The notes beneath the pieces were generated by a model. It ran no database searches, was not told where the DNA came from, and saw nothing but the letters and a program-made list of their open reading frames with translations. The position numbers and the translations under genes are program-made. This document shows, in pieces, positions 8,833-19,180 of a stretch of DNA of 64,000 nt; position 1 is the first letter of the stretch; the number at the start of each line of letters is the position of its first letter. Source of the stretch: Phlebopus portentosus (lineage: Eukaryota; Basidiomycota; Agaricomycetes; Boletales; Boletinellaceae); assembly GCA_037892935.1 (NCBI GenBank), contig JAYXKI010000006.1:310001-374000 (forward strand). The letters are read 5' to 3'.

Positions 8833-11800
8833 ATGTCTGATTCTGTCACCTCTGAGACGCTATCCACTATCACCAAGCTCAATGATAGCAATTACTCTGT
8901 CTGGAAGCATGATATGCATGCTGCACTTCAAGTCAAGAAGTTGTGGCGCCTGACCTCTGGTCAGGAAGCTAAGCCTAGTGCTCCAGCAGAGGCTGTCCAG
9001 CTCTGGGAAGAGAAGGCTGAGCAAGCTGCAGGCCTGATCTATCAGAGAATTGAGCATAGCATGCAGGTTATGGTGCAGGACTACATGGATGATCCAGTCA
9101 AGATGTGGACTGAGCTTCAGAAGATCAATGAGCAGGACAACCCAGCTGCGCGCTTTAATGCCTATGATGAGTTCTTCAACATCACCAAGAAGGAAGATGA
9201 GTCCCTCACTAATCTGGTGAGCAGGGTTGAGCTAGCACTGCACAAGATCAGAAGCACTCGTTCTAGCACCCTCAAACTTGAGGATTTTGAGAATGAGCTT
9301 GCATGTGCATGTCTGATTCGTGCTCTTCCTGAGGACTATGCTTCCTTTCGCTCTGCAGTGCTCCTTATGAAGGAATTCAAGTGGAATAACCTTAAGGAGG
9401 CATTTGCCCAAGAGCAGCAGAACCGTCAAGAGCGCATTCAGCTTCAGCCCCAGGCCATGTTCACATCCACTAGTAGTGCTGTAAAGCCTATCTCCTCTCA
9501 AGGTGTCACTTGCACCTTCTGTGGTATTCCTAAGCACACAGAGGAGAACTGCTATATGAAGCAGGCAGCTTCTAAGGATGCACATGTCAGGGCTAAGAAG
9601 AACAGGGAAGAGAAGAGGAGGAAGGGCAGGAAGGGCCAGAAGGCCCATGTTGCTCAACAAGATGAATCTGCTGAATCTGCTGAATTTGCTGGCAATGCAA
9701 GTGCTCTTGACTACACCAATCCCCATTCACCTCTTATCCCAGATGCAGGAACTGACTGGATTGCTGACACAGGTGCCACTTGCCACATGACTCCACATCG
9801 TCATTGGTTCACCAAATACTCAACAAATCACACCCCTATTCGTTTAGCCAACAACCAAGTTATTTATTCAGTTGGCATTGGCACAGTGCGCTTTCAGCCT
9901 GTAGTTGGTGGCAAACCTGGACAGTTACTTGAATTTGAGCGTGTACTTCATGTTCCTGATCTCAGAAACAATCTCCTCTCAGTCCTGTATTTGACTCGTT
10001 CCAAATCATATGTTGTCACCATTCACCATAACAAGATGCTTTTCCATCGTCATGGAACAGTTCTTTTCACTGCAAACATCACCTCTTACAATGCAGCAAC
10101 TCTCAATGGCCATATTGTCCCTACCATTGCTTATGCTGCATTCACCAGCACCTGTCCACTTGACACTACACTTTGGCACAGGCGCTTTGCACATCTCAAT
10201 CATGGTGATGTAAACAGGTTGATGACTGAGGAGCTAGTCAAAGGAATGGTTGTCAAATCCAAGAGCACTCCAGATCCTATCTGTGAACCTTGCATTGCTG
10301 GCAAGCAGCACAGGTCTAATGTCTCCAAACTTGCATCTCACAGAGCTTCTGGTCTCCTCCAATTGGTTCACTCTGATGTTCATGGTCCATTGCCTGTCCA
10401 ATCTAGACATGGCTTTAAATATTGGATCACCTTCATTGATGATTACAGCCGCTACTGGGCTGTTCTCCCATTGAAGAAGAAGAGTGATGCATTTGCTGCT
10501 TTCAAGCAATTTAAGGCCTATGCAGAGAACCAGTTAGGAGTGAAGATCAAAGCCACTCGTGATGATAAAGGTGGAGAATATGTGTCTAAGGAATGGGACC
10601 AGTTCTGTATTATTGTAGGCATCCACAGACAGCACACTATTAGAGATGAACCTCATCAGAATGGTGTTGCAGAGTGTGCTAACAGGACACTTGCAGAGGG
10701 CATTACTACTATGCTTAATGAAGCACACCTGCCCTCTAGCTTCTGGTGGGATGCAGTGGCAGCATTTGTACATGTACACAACCGCTCTCCCACCTCTGCT
10801 GTGTCTGCCAGTACACCCTATGAGCTCTGGTTCCAGTCAAAGCCAGATGTCTCTCACTTGCGTGTATTTGGATGCACCTCTTATGTGCTTGTGAAGAAAG
10901 ATCAACACAAGCAGCTGCAGTCCCACACACAGAAATGTGTGTTTCTAGGCTATCCCTCTAACTATAAAGGCTGGTTGTTCTGGAATCCACTTACCAGGAA
11001 GGAAGTCATTAGTGACTCTGCTCAATTTGATGAGAGAGTCTTCCCTGGTACATCTAGAAACCCAGTTGACTTGAGGGTGAATATGCCTACACAGACAGAA
11101 GACCTGCCAGAACAGGGGGAAGTAGAGGATGCTATTGATGTTCTGCCAGCTCCTCCACCACCACCTGCTCCTATGCATCCAGCAGATCCTCCTATGCCTA
11201 CACCTACACCTACACCTAGTCCTCCACCCAATCCATCACCTAGTCCTCCTTCACACAGTCCCCTACATCATCCTCCTTCACCAGCCACTCATCCACCAAA
11301 GCGTGAACACACTACTTCACCACTGCTATCTGAGCAGGCCTCAAAGAAACAAAGGCCTGCTTCTCCCTGGTGGCCAGATCCAATGTGGAGACCTATTAGA
11401 CGTCATACCACTGGCTGGTGGGATGTGGACTATGTTGGACAGCGCCTTCCCAGACGTGTGCCAGGCTCCCCTATTCCACCACAGCGCTTCAACTTCAACT
11501 CAGCAGAGCCAACTGTATCTGACACTGCACCTGATACTGCTTCTGATACTGACTCTGCAGCTCAGCCAGATGTTGTAGAGCAGCCAGAGCAGGATGTTGA
11601 GATGGACAGTGACTCACCTGATGAACTGGACATCATGTCAGAAGAGGAGTTGCAAGCTGAAGCACTGATGTTTGCTGGCCTAATAGATTTTGGTGCTAAT
11701 GCAGGACTAGAGGACATTCTGTCTTATGAAGATGCTCTGGAATATGCATTCCAGTCATCTAATTGCGCTGAGCATGTGTTCTCTGCACAAGATGTGCAAC

Positions 11801-13371
11801 ACATCAGTCCTGAACCCTATCAGTGGAAGGACATCAAAGGACGTCCTGATGCAGACCTCTGGGAGAAAGCAGCCATGGAGGAATTTATCAGTCTGATTGA
11901 GAATGGCACATTTGAACCAGTCAGACTACCTCCTGGCAGAAAGCCCATTGGATGCAGATGGGTGTTCAAGCTCAAGCGCAAGGCAGATGGATCTGTAGAC
12001 AGGTACAAGGCAAGGCTGGTAGCCAAGGGCTTCTCTCAGCAACCAGGTCTTGAGTTCTCTCAGGTGTTTGCCCCTACAGCCAAGTGGGCTGCACTTAGAG
12101 CCATCCTGGCATTAGCTGCATTTGAAGACCTTGAGCTGTATAGTGTTGACATCTCTACTGCTTTCCTCAATGGTGAGATGGAGCATGATGTCTACATGAC
12201 CCAGCCTGAAGGATTTGAGGACTACTTTGGCCCTGGATTTGTTCTCAAGCTGATCAAGTCAATTTATGGCCTTAAGCAGGCTGGCCACCAATGGCACAAG
12301 AAGCTTGATTCAGTGATGAAGAGCATGGGCTTCAAGTTAGTGCGCTGTGATTACAGCATTTGGGTGTACAGCAGAGATGAAGTGCATATCATCATTCCAG
12401 TCTATGTTGATGACATGACCATTGCTGTAAAGTCTAAGCAGCAGTATGAGTCTGTCAGAGATGAACTGGCCAAGCACTTTAAACTGCATGAGTTGGGCCC
12501 AACCTCATTTCTGCTAGGAGTGCATATTCAGAGAGACCGCTCCAAGCACTCTATCAGTCTGTCACAGAGACAGTATATTATTGATGTGCTAGAGCGCTTC
12601 AGCATGAGCAACTGTGGCACTGTTACTACTCCTCTCCCTGAGCAGAAGCTCAGCAAGGACATGGCTCCTAAGACCCCTGCAGAAACTGAATACATGAAGC
12701 AGGTGCCCTACAAGCAATTGGTTGGTGCACTCATGTACTTAGCTATTGCTACTAGGCCAGATATTGCCTATGCAGTTGGTGTCTTGGGACGCTTCAGTTC
12801 TAATCCTGGTCCAGCTCATTGGAAGGCAGCAAAGCATTTATGTCGCTATTTGCAGGGTACAAAGGATTTCAGGTTGACTTATGCACCTGATCCTAAGTCC
12901 TCTGAGCTGTTCACTACCTTCTGTGATGCTGACCATGGAGGAAATGAGGATAACAGACGGTCCACAAGTGGGATGGTTATCAAGATGGGAACTGGTGCTA
13001 TCAGCTGGGCTAGCAAGTTGCAGCCCTTTGTGACTCTATCCACCACTGAAGCAGAATACATTGCTGCTGTTAGTGCAGGACAAGAGATTATGTGGCTGAG
13101 AAATCTCTTTACAGAGTTTGGCTACAAGTTTGATGCACCCTCTTCCCTGTATATTGATAACCAGTCTGCTCTGTCTGTGGCAAACAATCCTGAGCATCAT
13201 GGACGCATGAAACACCTAGATCTGCGCTTCTACTGGTTGAGAGATGTTGTAGAGGCTGGTCATATCAAAGTGCATTACTTGCCCACTCAGACCATGCCAG
13301 CAGACATTATGACCAAAGCACTAAGCAGAGTAAAGGTGCAGGAGATGTGTAAGATGCTGGGATTATGTTGA
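8833..13371 (+). CDS. Copia Gag-Pol polyprotein, 1512 residues, intact
   Basis: One ATG-started frame carries everything needed for reverse transcription and integration, in copia order. Residues 1-220 are a UBN2-type Gag. The zinc knuckle CX2CX4HX4C is C227-C230-H235-C240. The aspartic protease has D312-T-G. The pre-integrase zinc motif (WHRRFAH, then CEPC) is near 448-490. The integrase catalytic triad is D515, D578 and E614, with exactly 35 residues between the last two. A Pro-rich spacer follows near 770-830, then reverse transcriptase with YVDD at 1191-1194 and RNase H with its first Asp near 1365. There is no frameshift between gag and pol, as in plant and fly copia. The residue after E614 is Cys, whereas the older antisense copy has the usual Arg; this may or may not matter for integrase. 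Confidence 0.97.
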   Translation: MSDSVTSETLSTITKLNDSNYSVWKHDMHAALQVKKLWRLTSGQEAKPSAPAEAVQLWEEKAEQAAGLIYQRIEHSMQVMVQDYMDDPVKMWTELQKINEQDNPAARFNAYDEFFNITKKEDESLTNLVSRVELALHKIRSTRSSTLKLEDFENELACACLIRALPEDYASFRSAVLLMKEFKWNNLKEAFAQEQQNRQERIQLQPQAMFTSTSSAVKPISSQGVTCTFCGIPKHTEENCYMKQAASKDAHVRAKKNREEKRRKGRKGQKAHVAQQDESAESAEFAGNASALDYTNPHSPLIPDAGTDWIADTGATCHMTPHRHWFTKYSTNHTPIRLANNQVIYSVGIGTVRFQPVVGGKPGQLLEFERVLHVPDLRNNLLSVLYLTRSKSYVVTIHHNKMLFHRHGTVLFTANITSYNAATLNGHIVPTIAYAAFTSTCPLDTTLWHRRFAHLNHGDVNRLMTEELVKGMVVKSKSTPDPICEPCIAGKQHRSNVSKLASHRASGLLQLVHSDVHGPLPVQSRHGFKYWITFIDDYSRYWAVLPLKKKSDAFAAFKQFKAYAENQLGVKIKATRDDKGGEYVSKEWDQFCIIVGIHRQHTIRDEPHQNGVAECANRTLAEGITTMLNEAHLPSSFWWDAVAAFVHVHNRSPTSAVSASTPYELWFQSKPDVSHLRVFGCTSYVLVKKDQHKQLQSHTQKCVFLGYPSNYKGWLFWNPLTRKEVISDSAQFDERVFPGTSRNPVDLRVNMPTQTEDLPEQGEVEDAIDVLPAPPPPPAPMHPADPPMPTPTPTPSPPPNPSPSPPSHSPLHHPPSPATHPPKREHTTSPLLSEQASKKQRPASPWWPDPMWRPIRRHTTGWWDVDYVGQRLPRRVPGSPIPPQRFNFNSAEPTVSDTAPDTASDTDSAAQPDVVEQPEQDVEMDSDSPDELDIMSEEELQAEALMFAGLIDFGANAGLEDILSYEDALEYAFQSSNCAEHVFSAQDVQHISPEPYQWKDIKGRPDADLWEKAAMEEFISLIENGTFEPVRLPPGRKPIGCRWVFKLKRKADGSVDRYKARLVAKGFSQQPGLEFSQVFAPTAKWAALRAILALAAFEDLELYSVDISTAFLNGEMEHDVYMTQPEGFEDYFGPGFVLKLIKSIYGLKQAGHQWHKKLDSVMKSMGFKLVRCDYSIWVYSRDEVHIIIPVYVDDMTIAVKSKQQYESVRDELAKHFKLHELGPTSFLLGVHIQRDRSKHSISLSQRQYIIDVLERFSMSNCGTVTTPLPEQKLSKDMAPKTPAETEYMKQVPYKQLVGALMYLAIATRPDIAYAVGVLGRFSSNPGPAHWKAAKHLCRYLQGTKDFRLTYAPDPKSSELFTTFCDADHGGNEDNRRSTSGMVIKMGTGAISWASKLQPFVTLSTTEAEYIAAVSAGQEIMWLRNLFTEFGYKFDAPSSLYIDNQSALSVANNPEHHGRMKHLDLRFYWLRDVVEAGHIKVHYLPTQTMPADIMTKALSRVKVQEMCKMLGLC

Positions 13372-13390
13372 AGGAAGAAGTGTCAGATCA

Positions 13391-13398
13391 GGGGGGAG
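13391..13398 (+). promoter_or_regulatory. Polypurine tract of the copia element
   Basis: ggggggag lies directly before the 3' LTR, where plus-strand DNA synthesis is primed in LTR retroelements. The same tract precedes the LTR at 129. Confidence 0.85.
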
Positions 13399-13650
13399 TG
13401 TTAGAAGTGTGATTCTGACACTCTTAGTATTTTGTAGTTTATTGTTCTGTTTATATTCTTCCTTATGTCCGCTTTCTTGATCATGTGATGCTTATGTAAT
13501 CTCCTGTAAAAGCGGCACAGTCCATTGGTGAGTACTCTACATCAAGTGTACTCACCACTGGACTCAGGTATGTAGTTAGACTGCTAATATACATCAAGTG
13601 TACTCACCACTGGACTCAGTGGTCCCTTGCTGGATTTGTGTGATCTAACA
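13399..13650 (+). repeat. 3' LTR of the complete copia element
   Basis: 252 bases, reads identical to the 5' LTR at 7395-7646, including the internal 52-base duplication. Followed by CTAAT (13651-13655), the right target-site copy. Confidence 0.97.
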
Positions 13651-13915
13651 CTAATAGGTACTCCGACTCTATTTTACTTTTGAAAACCCCCTTGGAGGTG
13701 GGGTGAACTGTAGGTGAACCTATTGCTGTGCACTGGGATGGTTAAATATCACCCCTTGCCCAGTCAATACACCTAGCAAGCCACTTCCAAAGTGACATAA
13801 AACTCATTCAGTAATGACTTTATGACTTTTCTTTCTTATCACTTTCAAATTGCGTCATAATCTTTTACATGATGCATATTTCACATTTGACATTCACATC
13901 CCTTCCCACCACCCT

Positions 13916-14242
13916 TTAAAATTTGACGACTTCCCAAACACCCTTCTCACGACTTTCCTGTGCTGAAATACCAACTTTATTGATAGCTTCAGCTGAATTG
14001 GAAGGTGCATCAGGGTCAGGGAAAATGCAGTTGATGTGCTGCTGAATATCTGCAGTCCCATCATTAGGAACTGATTGCATCTCATAATCGTTCTCCTGTA
14101 GGACTATCAGCAGCTACAACCTGCAAACAGAGGCAAGAGAACTCACCTTATTACACCTCCTGCGATCTAGAATCCAAAGATTCATGCTAAAAATTGCGAC
14201 AAGAGCAATGAAAATAACACAGACAGTGGCGACTTTAGACAT
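13916..14242 (-). CDS. Small single-pass membrane protein, two exons, 91 residues
   Basis: Exon 1 runs from ATG at 14242 to 14147 (32 codons) and exon 2 from 14095 to TAA at 13916. The intron between them (14146-14096, 51 bases) has a GTGAGT donor, a CTGAT branch-like motif and a CAG acceptor, and joins in phase 0. The protein starts MSKVATVCVIFIALVAIF, a membrane helix covering about residues 4-25, followed by a basic RRRC stop-transfer segment and a hydrophilic acidic tail ending in WEVVKF. The tail would face the cytosol by the positive-inside rule. I do not recognise the family. The frame is open for a few codons above the ATG, so an upstream exon cannot be excluded. It is one of the few host-like genes here without visible damage. 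Confidence 0.5.
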
Positions 14243-14785
14243 AACTGAGTAGTAATGATGATGGTTTGATAGCAACATCAACTATCACTAGGCAACTCCT
14301 TTATCTGAGCTTTCTCATAGATTAGGATGAACATTTCTCCAAAAGTTCATCTTAGGAGAGGGGTAGTGAAAGGATCTGCTCAAAAACTCACATCAAGATC
14401 GACACAATTGGCAGATCAACAGGATCAGCATTCCAAATATGACTAGTAACAGTCCAGAAATTACTGGAGCTAAACTACTGTTCATGCGACCAAGACAATG
14501 GTCATGGGCATCAACAGCAATATATAGGCACCTGAGAAGCACGCCACAAGTACATAACCCCATGGACTACTTAACACCGCCGACCAGTAATTACCACTGC
14601 TAATTTATTACTGCCAACCGTCACCTTAATGCCACCGACCAAACTCTCGATCCAACCTGATCAAAAGAAGTCAAGAAGCAATCAAACTACTAGAAGCCTG
14701 AGAAGTCTAGAACGCAACTACCAAAGCCTAATGCCTAACAACTAAAGGCTAAAGGCTAATCTGATCCCAATGGAGACATCACTGG
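14243..14785. other. Presumed 5' flank of the small membrane-protein gene
   Basis: No coding frame or repeat is recognised. It ends at the target site of Gypsy-A (CATCC, 14786-14790). Confidence 0.4.
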
Positions 14786-14790
14786 CATCC
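14786..14790. repeat. Target-site duplication CATCC of Gypsy-A, left copy
   Basis: CATCC precedes the left LTR and occurs again at 45130-45134 after the right LTR, 30 kb away, which shows that the two LTRs belong to one element. Confidence 0.93.
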
Positions 14791-15211
14791 TGTTAGGCAG
14801 CGAGACTAACGGGTGTAGATCTTGAGGTGGCCAACACAAACAACTAACAACTGGCTAAACACGAGTTGCCAGGCTTACACACGCTAAGTCAAAGTGAAGG
14901 TAAGTAAAGTAGAACAAACTAACAAATACAAGAGTAGATACCTAAGTTGAAGTGAAGGTAAGTAAAATAGAAAGACAAAGAAATGAATAAGTCAAACTAT
15001 CTACTTATATAGACTTCGAGCATGGGAAAGGTCTACTCTAATGGGAAGTCATATGATAAAGGAATGGGGTGATTAGTGAGCGTGATGGAACATCGTGGAA
15101 TGTTCCAGCAGATGGATGAATAAGCACATAAGGAAAATAAAAGAAAAGAAAAAGAATATTAAATTGAATGATGACCTAAGAAAAGAAAAGGAAAATGTTC
15201 GAGTCCTTACA
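14791..15211 (-). repeat. Gypsy-A 3' LTR (421 bases)
   Basis: In element orientation it runs TGTAAGG to CCTAACA. Same length as the LTR at 44709-45129. The purine tract lies just inside it (complement of 15215-15224) and overlaps the end of pol. Confidence 0.93.
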
Positions 15212-18200
15212 TCACCCCCCTCTTAAGGTTGGGCGACCTGACCAACCACATAGTCCTTCCGATGATGTGAATTTATACAGCACTCGCATATTTTGTTGAG
15301 GAATTGTTAGCTTTCGTGGAGCACCCAGGTGTTTTCGATAAAATTCCTGGATTACTTCCTGTGCGTTTGTGTTCACATCCGAGTCCAGTTGCCAAGTCGC
15401 TTCTTCGTACCCAACCCACTTGACCAGAAATTGAAGTTTGCCTCGATGTAATCGTGAATCGAGTATCTCTTCAACTTCGTATTCTTTGTGTTCATCGACA
15501 ATTATGGGTGGGGGTGGGGGTGGTTGCATCTGTGATTCGAAAGATAGTTGGACGGCCAGCTTGAGCAAGACTTTATTAAAGATGGGGTGAACATGCTTCC
15601 ATGTCTTTGGGATCCTTAGCTTGTACGCACTCGCACCCACCTTCTCTACAACCTCAAATGGGCCAAACCATTTGTCATCCATCTTCTTCATCGGCCGGAT
15701 TGTCTTAATATTTTGCCCATCCAAGAAGACCTTTTGTCTGACTTCATAGGCTACCAACTTCCCGACATGGCAATTATAAAAGCGCTTCATGTCTTCATTG
15801 GCCTGGGTCAGATTGGCCTGAGCGAGTTCATGTACTCCCTTGACATGTTTGGCAAACTCTTCTGCTGACAGATTGGACGATGTCATTCTAACACCCGTAA
15901 AGCCTGAAGGGTGTTGTCCCGTGTTAATGAAGAAGGGTGATAGTTTGGTCGCCGAATGTTCACAATTGTTGTGCGCAAACTCTGCAAGAGCTAACCAGTC
16001 CGCCTAGTCCAATTGTCAATGATTGATATATAGTCGAAGGTACTGTTTGAGTTCTTGATTAACTCATTCCATCTGCCCGTCTGTTTGAGGGTGGTACACT
16101 GTTGATGGATTGCCTTCGATGTAAAGGAGTTTGTACAACTCCCTCATCATCTTTGCATCAAACTGTACTCCTTGATTGTGAATGATCTTTTGAGGTAGGC
16201 CATGTAATCAGAATATGTGATCTCTGTAAATCTTTGCCATTCCTTCAGCTGTCAATTTCATCATTGTCGGTATCACGTGAATCTGTTTGCTAAAGCGGTC
16301 AACCACAATGCAAATCACATTAAATCCATTTGACTCCAGCAATTCTCCGATCAGGTCGACCGTGACAACTTGCCATGGTGCCTCCGGCACCTCATTTAGG
16401 TGCAAAACCTTCACCCTTGTTGTCCTGAGGGCCTTTGTTCGTTGACAACAATTACATCCCCACACGTAATTCCTAACATCGATGTACATGTTAGGCCACC
16501 AGAAACTTCTGTTCGCCAGTGTGACGGTCTTGTTTGCTCCTGGGTGGCCTGCCAATGTCGAGTCGTGGCACTCCCTCATCACTTCCTCCCTCACACTTGT
16601 CGGCACAAAAACATTTTGAAATTTCTTCATCTTCACTATCAAGATCTTGACTGTTACCTCTTTCTTCCATAACCCGTCCATGAGCACTAAGTTCATCGGT
16701 CTCTCTTCCTCACTCAACTCCATCTGTTCCTTTTGAATCTTCTCGATCAGCACATCTCTTGACATCTCTACCGTTCCTCTGACCAACCATTTGTCTCTAA
16801 TGAACATGACGTCTTCATTATCTTGTTTGCCCTTATTGTAGTCAGCTCGTCGCGACAATATGTCCGCTTTGCCTAGCGTCTTCCCCGGCTTGTGCACTAG
16901 TGTGAAGTTAAACTTGGCTAAGTCAAGCTGCCATCGAGCTTGTCAATGATTTAACTTCTGTGGTGATTGGAAATATGTCAAGTTCGCATGATCGGTCCAC
17001 ACTTCAAAGGATTTCTTGGCTCCTTGAAGGTACTGCCACCATTCCTTGAGAGCTTGTACGATTGCGAGCATCTCCTTGTCATAGATCTCGTAATTGCATT
17101 CGGCCTCCAGAAAAGTCGATGAACGATAGGCTATTACCTTCCACTTGTCATCTTGTTTCTGAAGGAGCACTCCTCCAGATGCAAAGTCCAATGCATCTGC
17201 CTCAACCCGGAAGGGACCTCTTCGTTCGGTATAGCTAGAACTGGGGGACTACTCAGCCGACTCTTCAACTCTTCAAATGCTCACTCTTCTTCCTCTCCCC
17301 ACTTCCATTCCACCTTACCCATTAGCGCTGTCAGTGGTTTAACAACAGAGCTATAATCCTTTATGAAGCATCGCAACCAATTCCCTAGTCCCAAGAATTA
17401 TTGCAGTTCGTGAACGTTTCATGGGATTGGCCACTGCTGCACCGCCGCCGTTTTCTTTGGATCCATTCGAACCTCACCATTACCGATGATGTGTCTGAGA
17501 TATTTAACTGTATCAACTTCGAACTCACATTTCTGTGGCTTCAGGAAAAGTCCATTTTGCCAAAGGATCTCAAAGGCTCATTTAGTGTGCTCACAATGTT
17601 CCTCCAGGTCGTTCAAGAAAATGAGGATGTCATCGAGGTAAATGATAACAATACCCTCATGAATTAGTTCTCAGAAGATATTGTTCATGAATCCTTAGAA
17701 CGTTGCTGGCGTGTTGCATAATCTGAAAAACATGACCATCGATTCAAATAAGCCTAAGTTCATCCTGAAAGCCGCCTTCCATTCATCGCCCTCATGGATC
17801 TGAATGTTGTAATATCTCCAGCGAATGTCGAGCTTAGTGATGTATTTCGCATCCTTGACCTTGTTGATGAGCTCATTTATCAGTGGCAATGGGTACTTGT
17901 TCTTAACCGTTCCTTCATTGAGCTTTTGATAGTCTTGGATTGCTCGTAAGCTCCCATCTTCCTTCTTGATAAAGAAGAATGGAGACACCATTGAGGACTT
18001 CAACTGTCGGATGCGTCCTGATGCTAGGTTTTCCTCTATGAACTCCTTCATCGCCTCTTGTTCCTTCGGTGACAACGGATAAACCTTGCAATCACTGGGC
18101 TTGAAATCTGGCTTCAAGTCTATAGCATGGTCCCACATTCGGTGGTTCAGCAGACATTCGAACGATTCCTCACTAAAGACGTCCGCATACTCTTCCAGGT

Positions 18201-19116
18201 AAGGTGGCCACTTCACCGCTTCCTTCATCCGCACATTCCTCACAAACTCTTCATCTATCTCCTCACTCAAGGATGATGAATTGCATTTGTCAGGGCAACA
18301 TGTGAACTTAACTGTTCCCACTCTCCAATCGATCTCAGGATTGTGCTTCGTTAACCAGTCATGTCTGAGGAAGATGTTGCTCGATACTAAAGATGTCACC
18401 ACCAATCGAATCTCTTTCTCATGTTTCCCAAAGAACATCCATACAATCACGTATTCCTTGATCAATCCACTCTCATTGCTTGTCCCATCTGCATTAAAGA
18501 CTGGTCTGGGTCGAATGTACCTTTGAGTGGGGAAGCCGTACCATTTGACAAAGCCTTCATCAATACACGAGCCTGTGCATCCCGAGTTGATCAGCGCATG
18601 AGCATTGATGAAGTTTTTCTCTTCGAGTAGAGGGTTTGACAAGTCTACTTCATCATCGCCCGCTACTTTCGGATGTACAATGCTAACGAACACATCCAGC
18701 TCTTTTCCTCCTGCCCGCCGGATGAATTGATTGGCATCCACTATACCCTTGCACCACACCTCAGCCACACGTCTACCTACCACATCCCACACTGCTTCAG
18801 TAACGTTCACCTGAGCAACAACATTCTCGTGGTAAGGTACTTCCGCCACAACCTCATTTTTTATAGTGGTTTGATTCCGCTCTTCCACACTGAAATTGTT
18901 TGAATCACCTGCTTGCGCATTCACTTTTCTAACCAACAACTCTGTATAGACTTTGAAGTCATTGTCGTCCGATTCAGGTTCATTAGGTATCACGCCAGTA
19001 AGGGGTTTTCGAAGGGTAAAACCGTCACTGATATTTGCATCTTGATACTGTACAACAGGATGATTATATTTTAACAAGTTCGATGAAAAGAGTCCTTTAG
19101 GTAATTGACCAGTCAT
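15212..19116 (-). pseudogene. Gypsy-A Pol (protease, RT, RNase H, integrase, chromodomain), broken
   Basis: Fragments in order on the minus strand: 19116-17695 holds the retropepsin and the first half of reverse transcriptase; the YLDD active site is at 17640-17629; RNase H is at 17191-16943; the integrase zinc finger (HDSTLAGHPG, CNCCQR) and first core Asp (VDLIGELL) are in 16897-16208; a C-terminal chromodomain (YEVEEILDSRL...FLVKWVGY) and stop are in 15886-15212. The chromodomain marks the chromovirus branch, whose members target chromatin. Several stops and shifts separate these blocks. The protease active-site motif reads NSG instead of DSG (codon 18588-18586), a G-to-A change at a CpG, so the protease would be dead. 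It cannot support its own transposition. Confidence 0.9.
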
Positions 19117-19176
19117 TCTGATGTCTACGCCTGGTCCTCCAGAAAACCCTTGCCCTCTACAAGTTCTTCCAGCTCA

Positions 19177-19180
19177 GCGG
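19177..19180. repeat. Target-site duplication GCGG of Gypsy-B1, left copy
   Basis: GCGG lies before the left LTR at 19181 and after the right LTR at 43195-43198, within the 3' end of the Gypsy-A gag. Confidence 0.88.

Larger units (their letters stand above)
7395..13650 (+). mobile_element. Complete Ty1/copia LTR retrotransposon, 6256 bases
   Basis: Both LTRs are 252 bases and read identically, the CTAAT duplication is intact, a primer-binding site and a purine tract are present, and the single gag-pol frame is open throughout. Identical LTRs imply very recent insertion, because the two are copied from one template. This is the best candidate for a currently mobile element in the window. Two decayed relatives lie at 1-328 and 329-1969. 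Confidence 0.97.
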
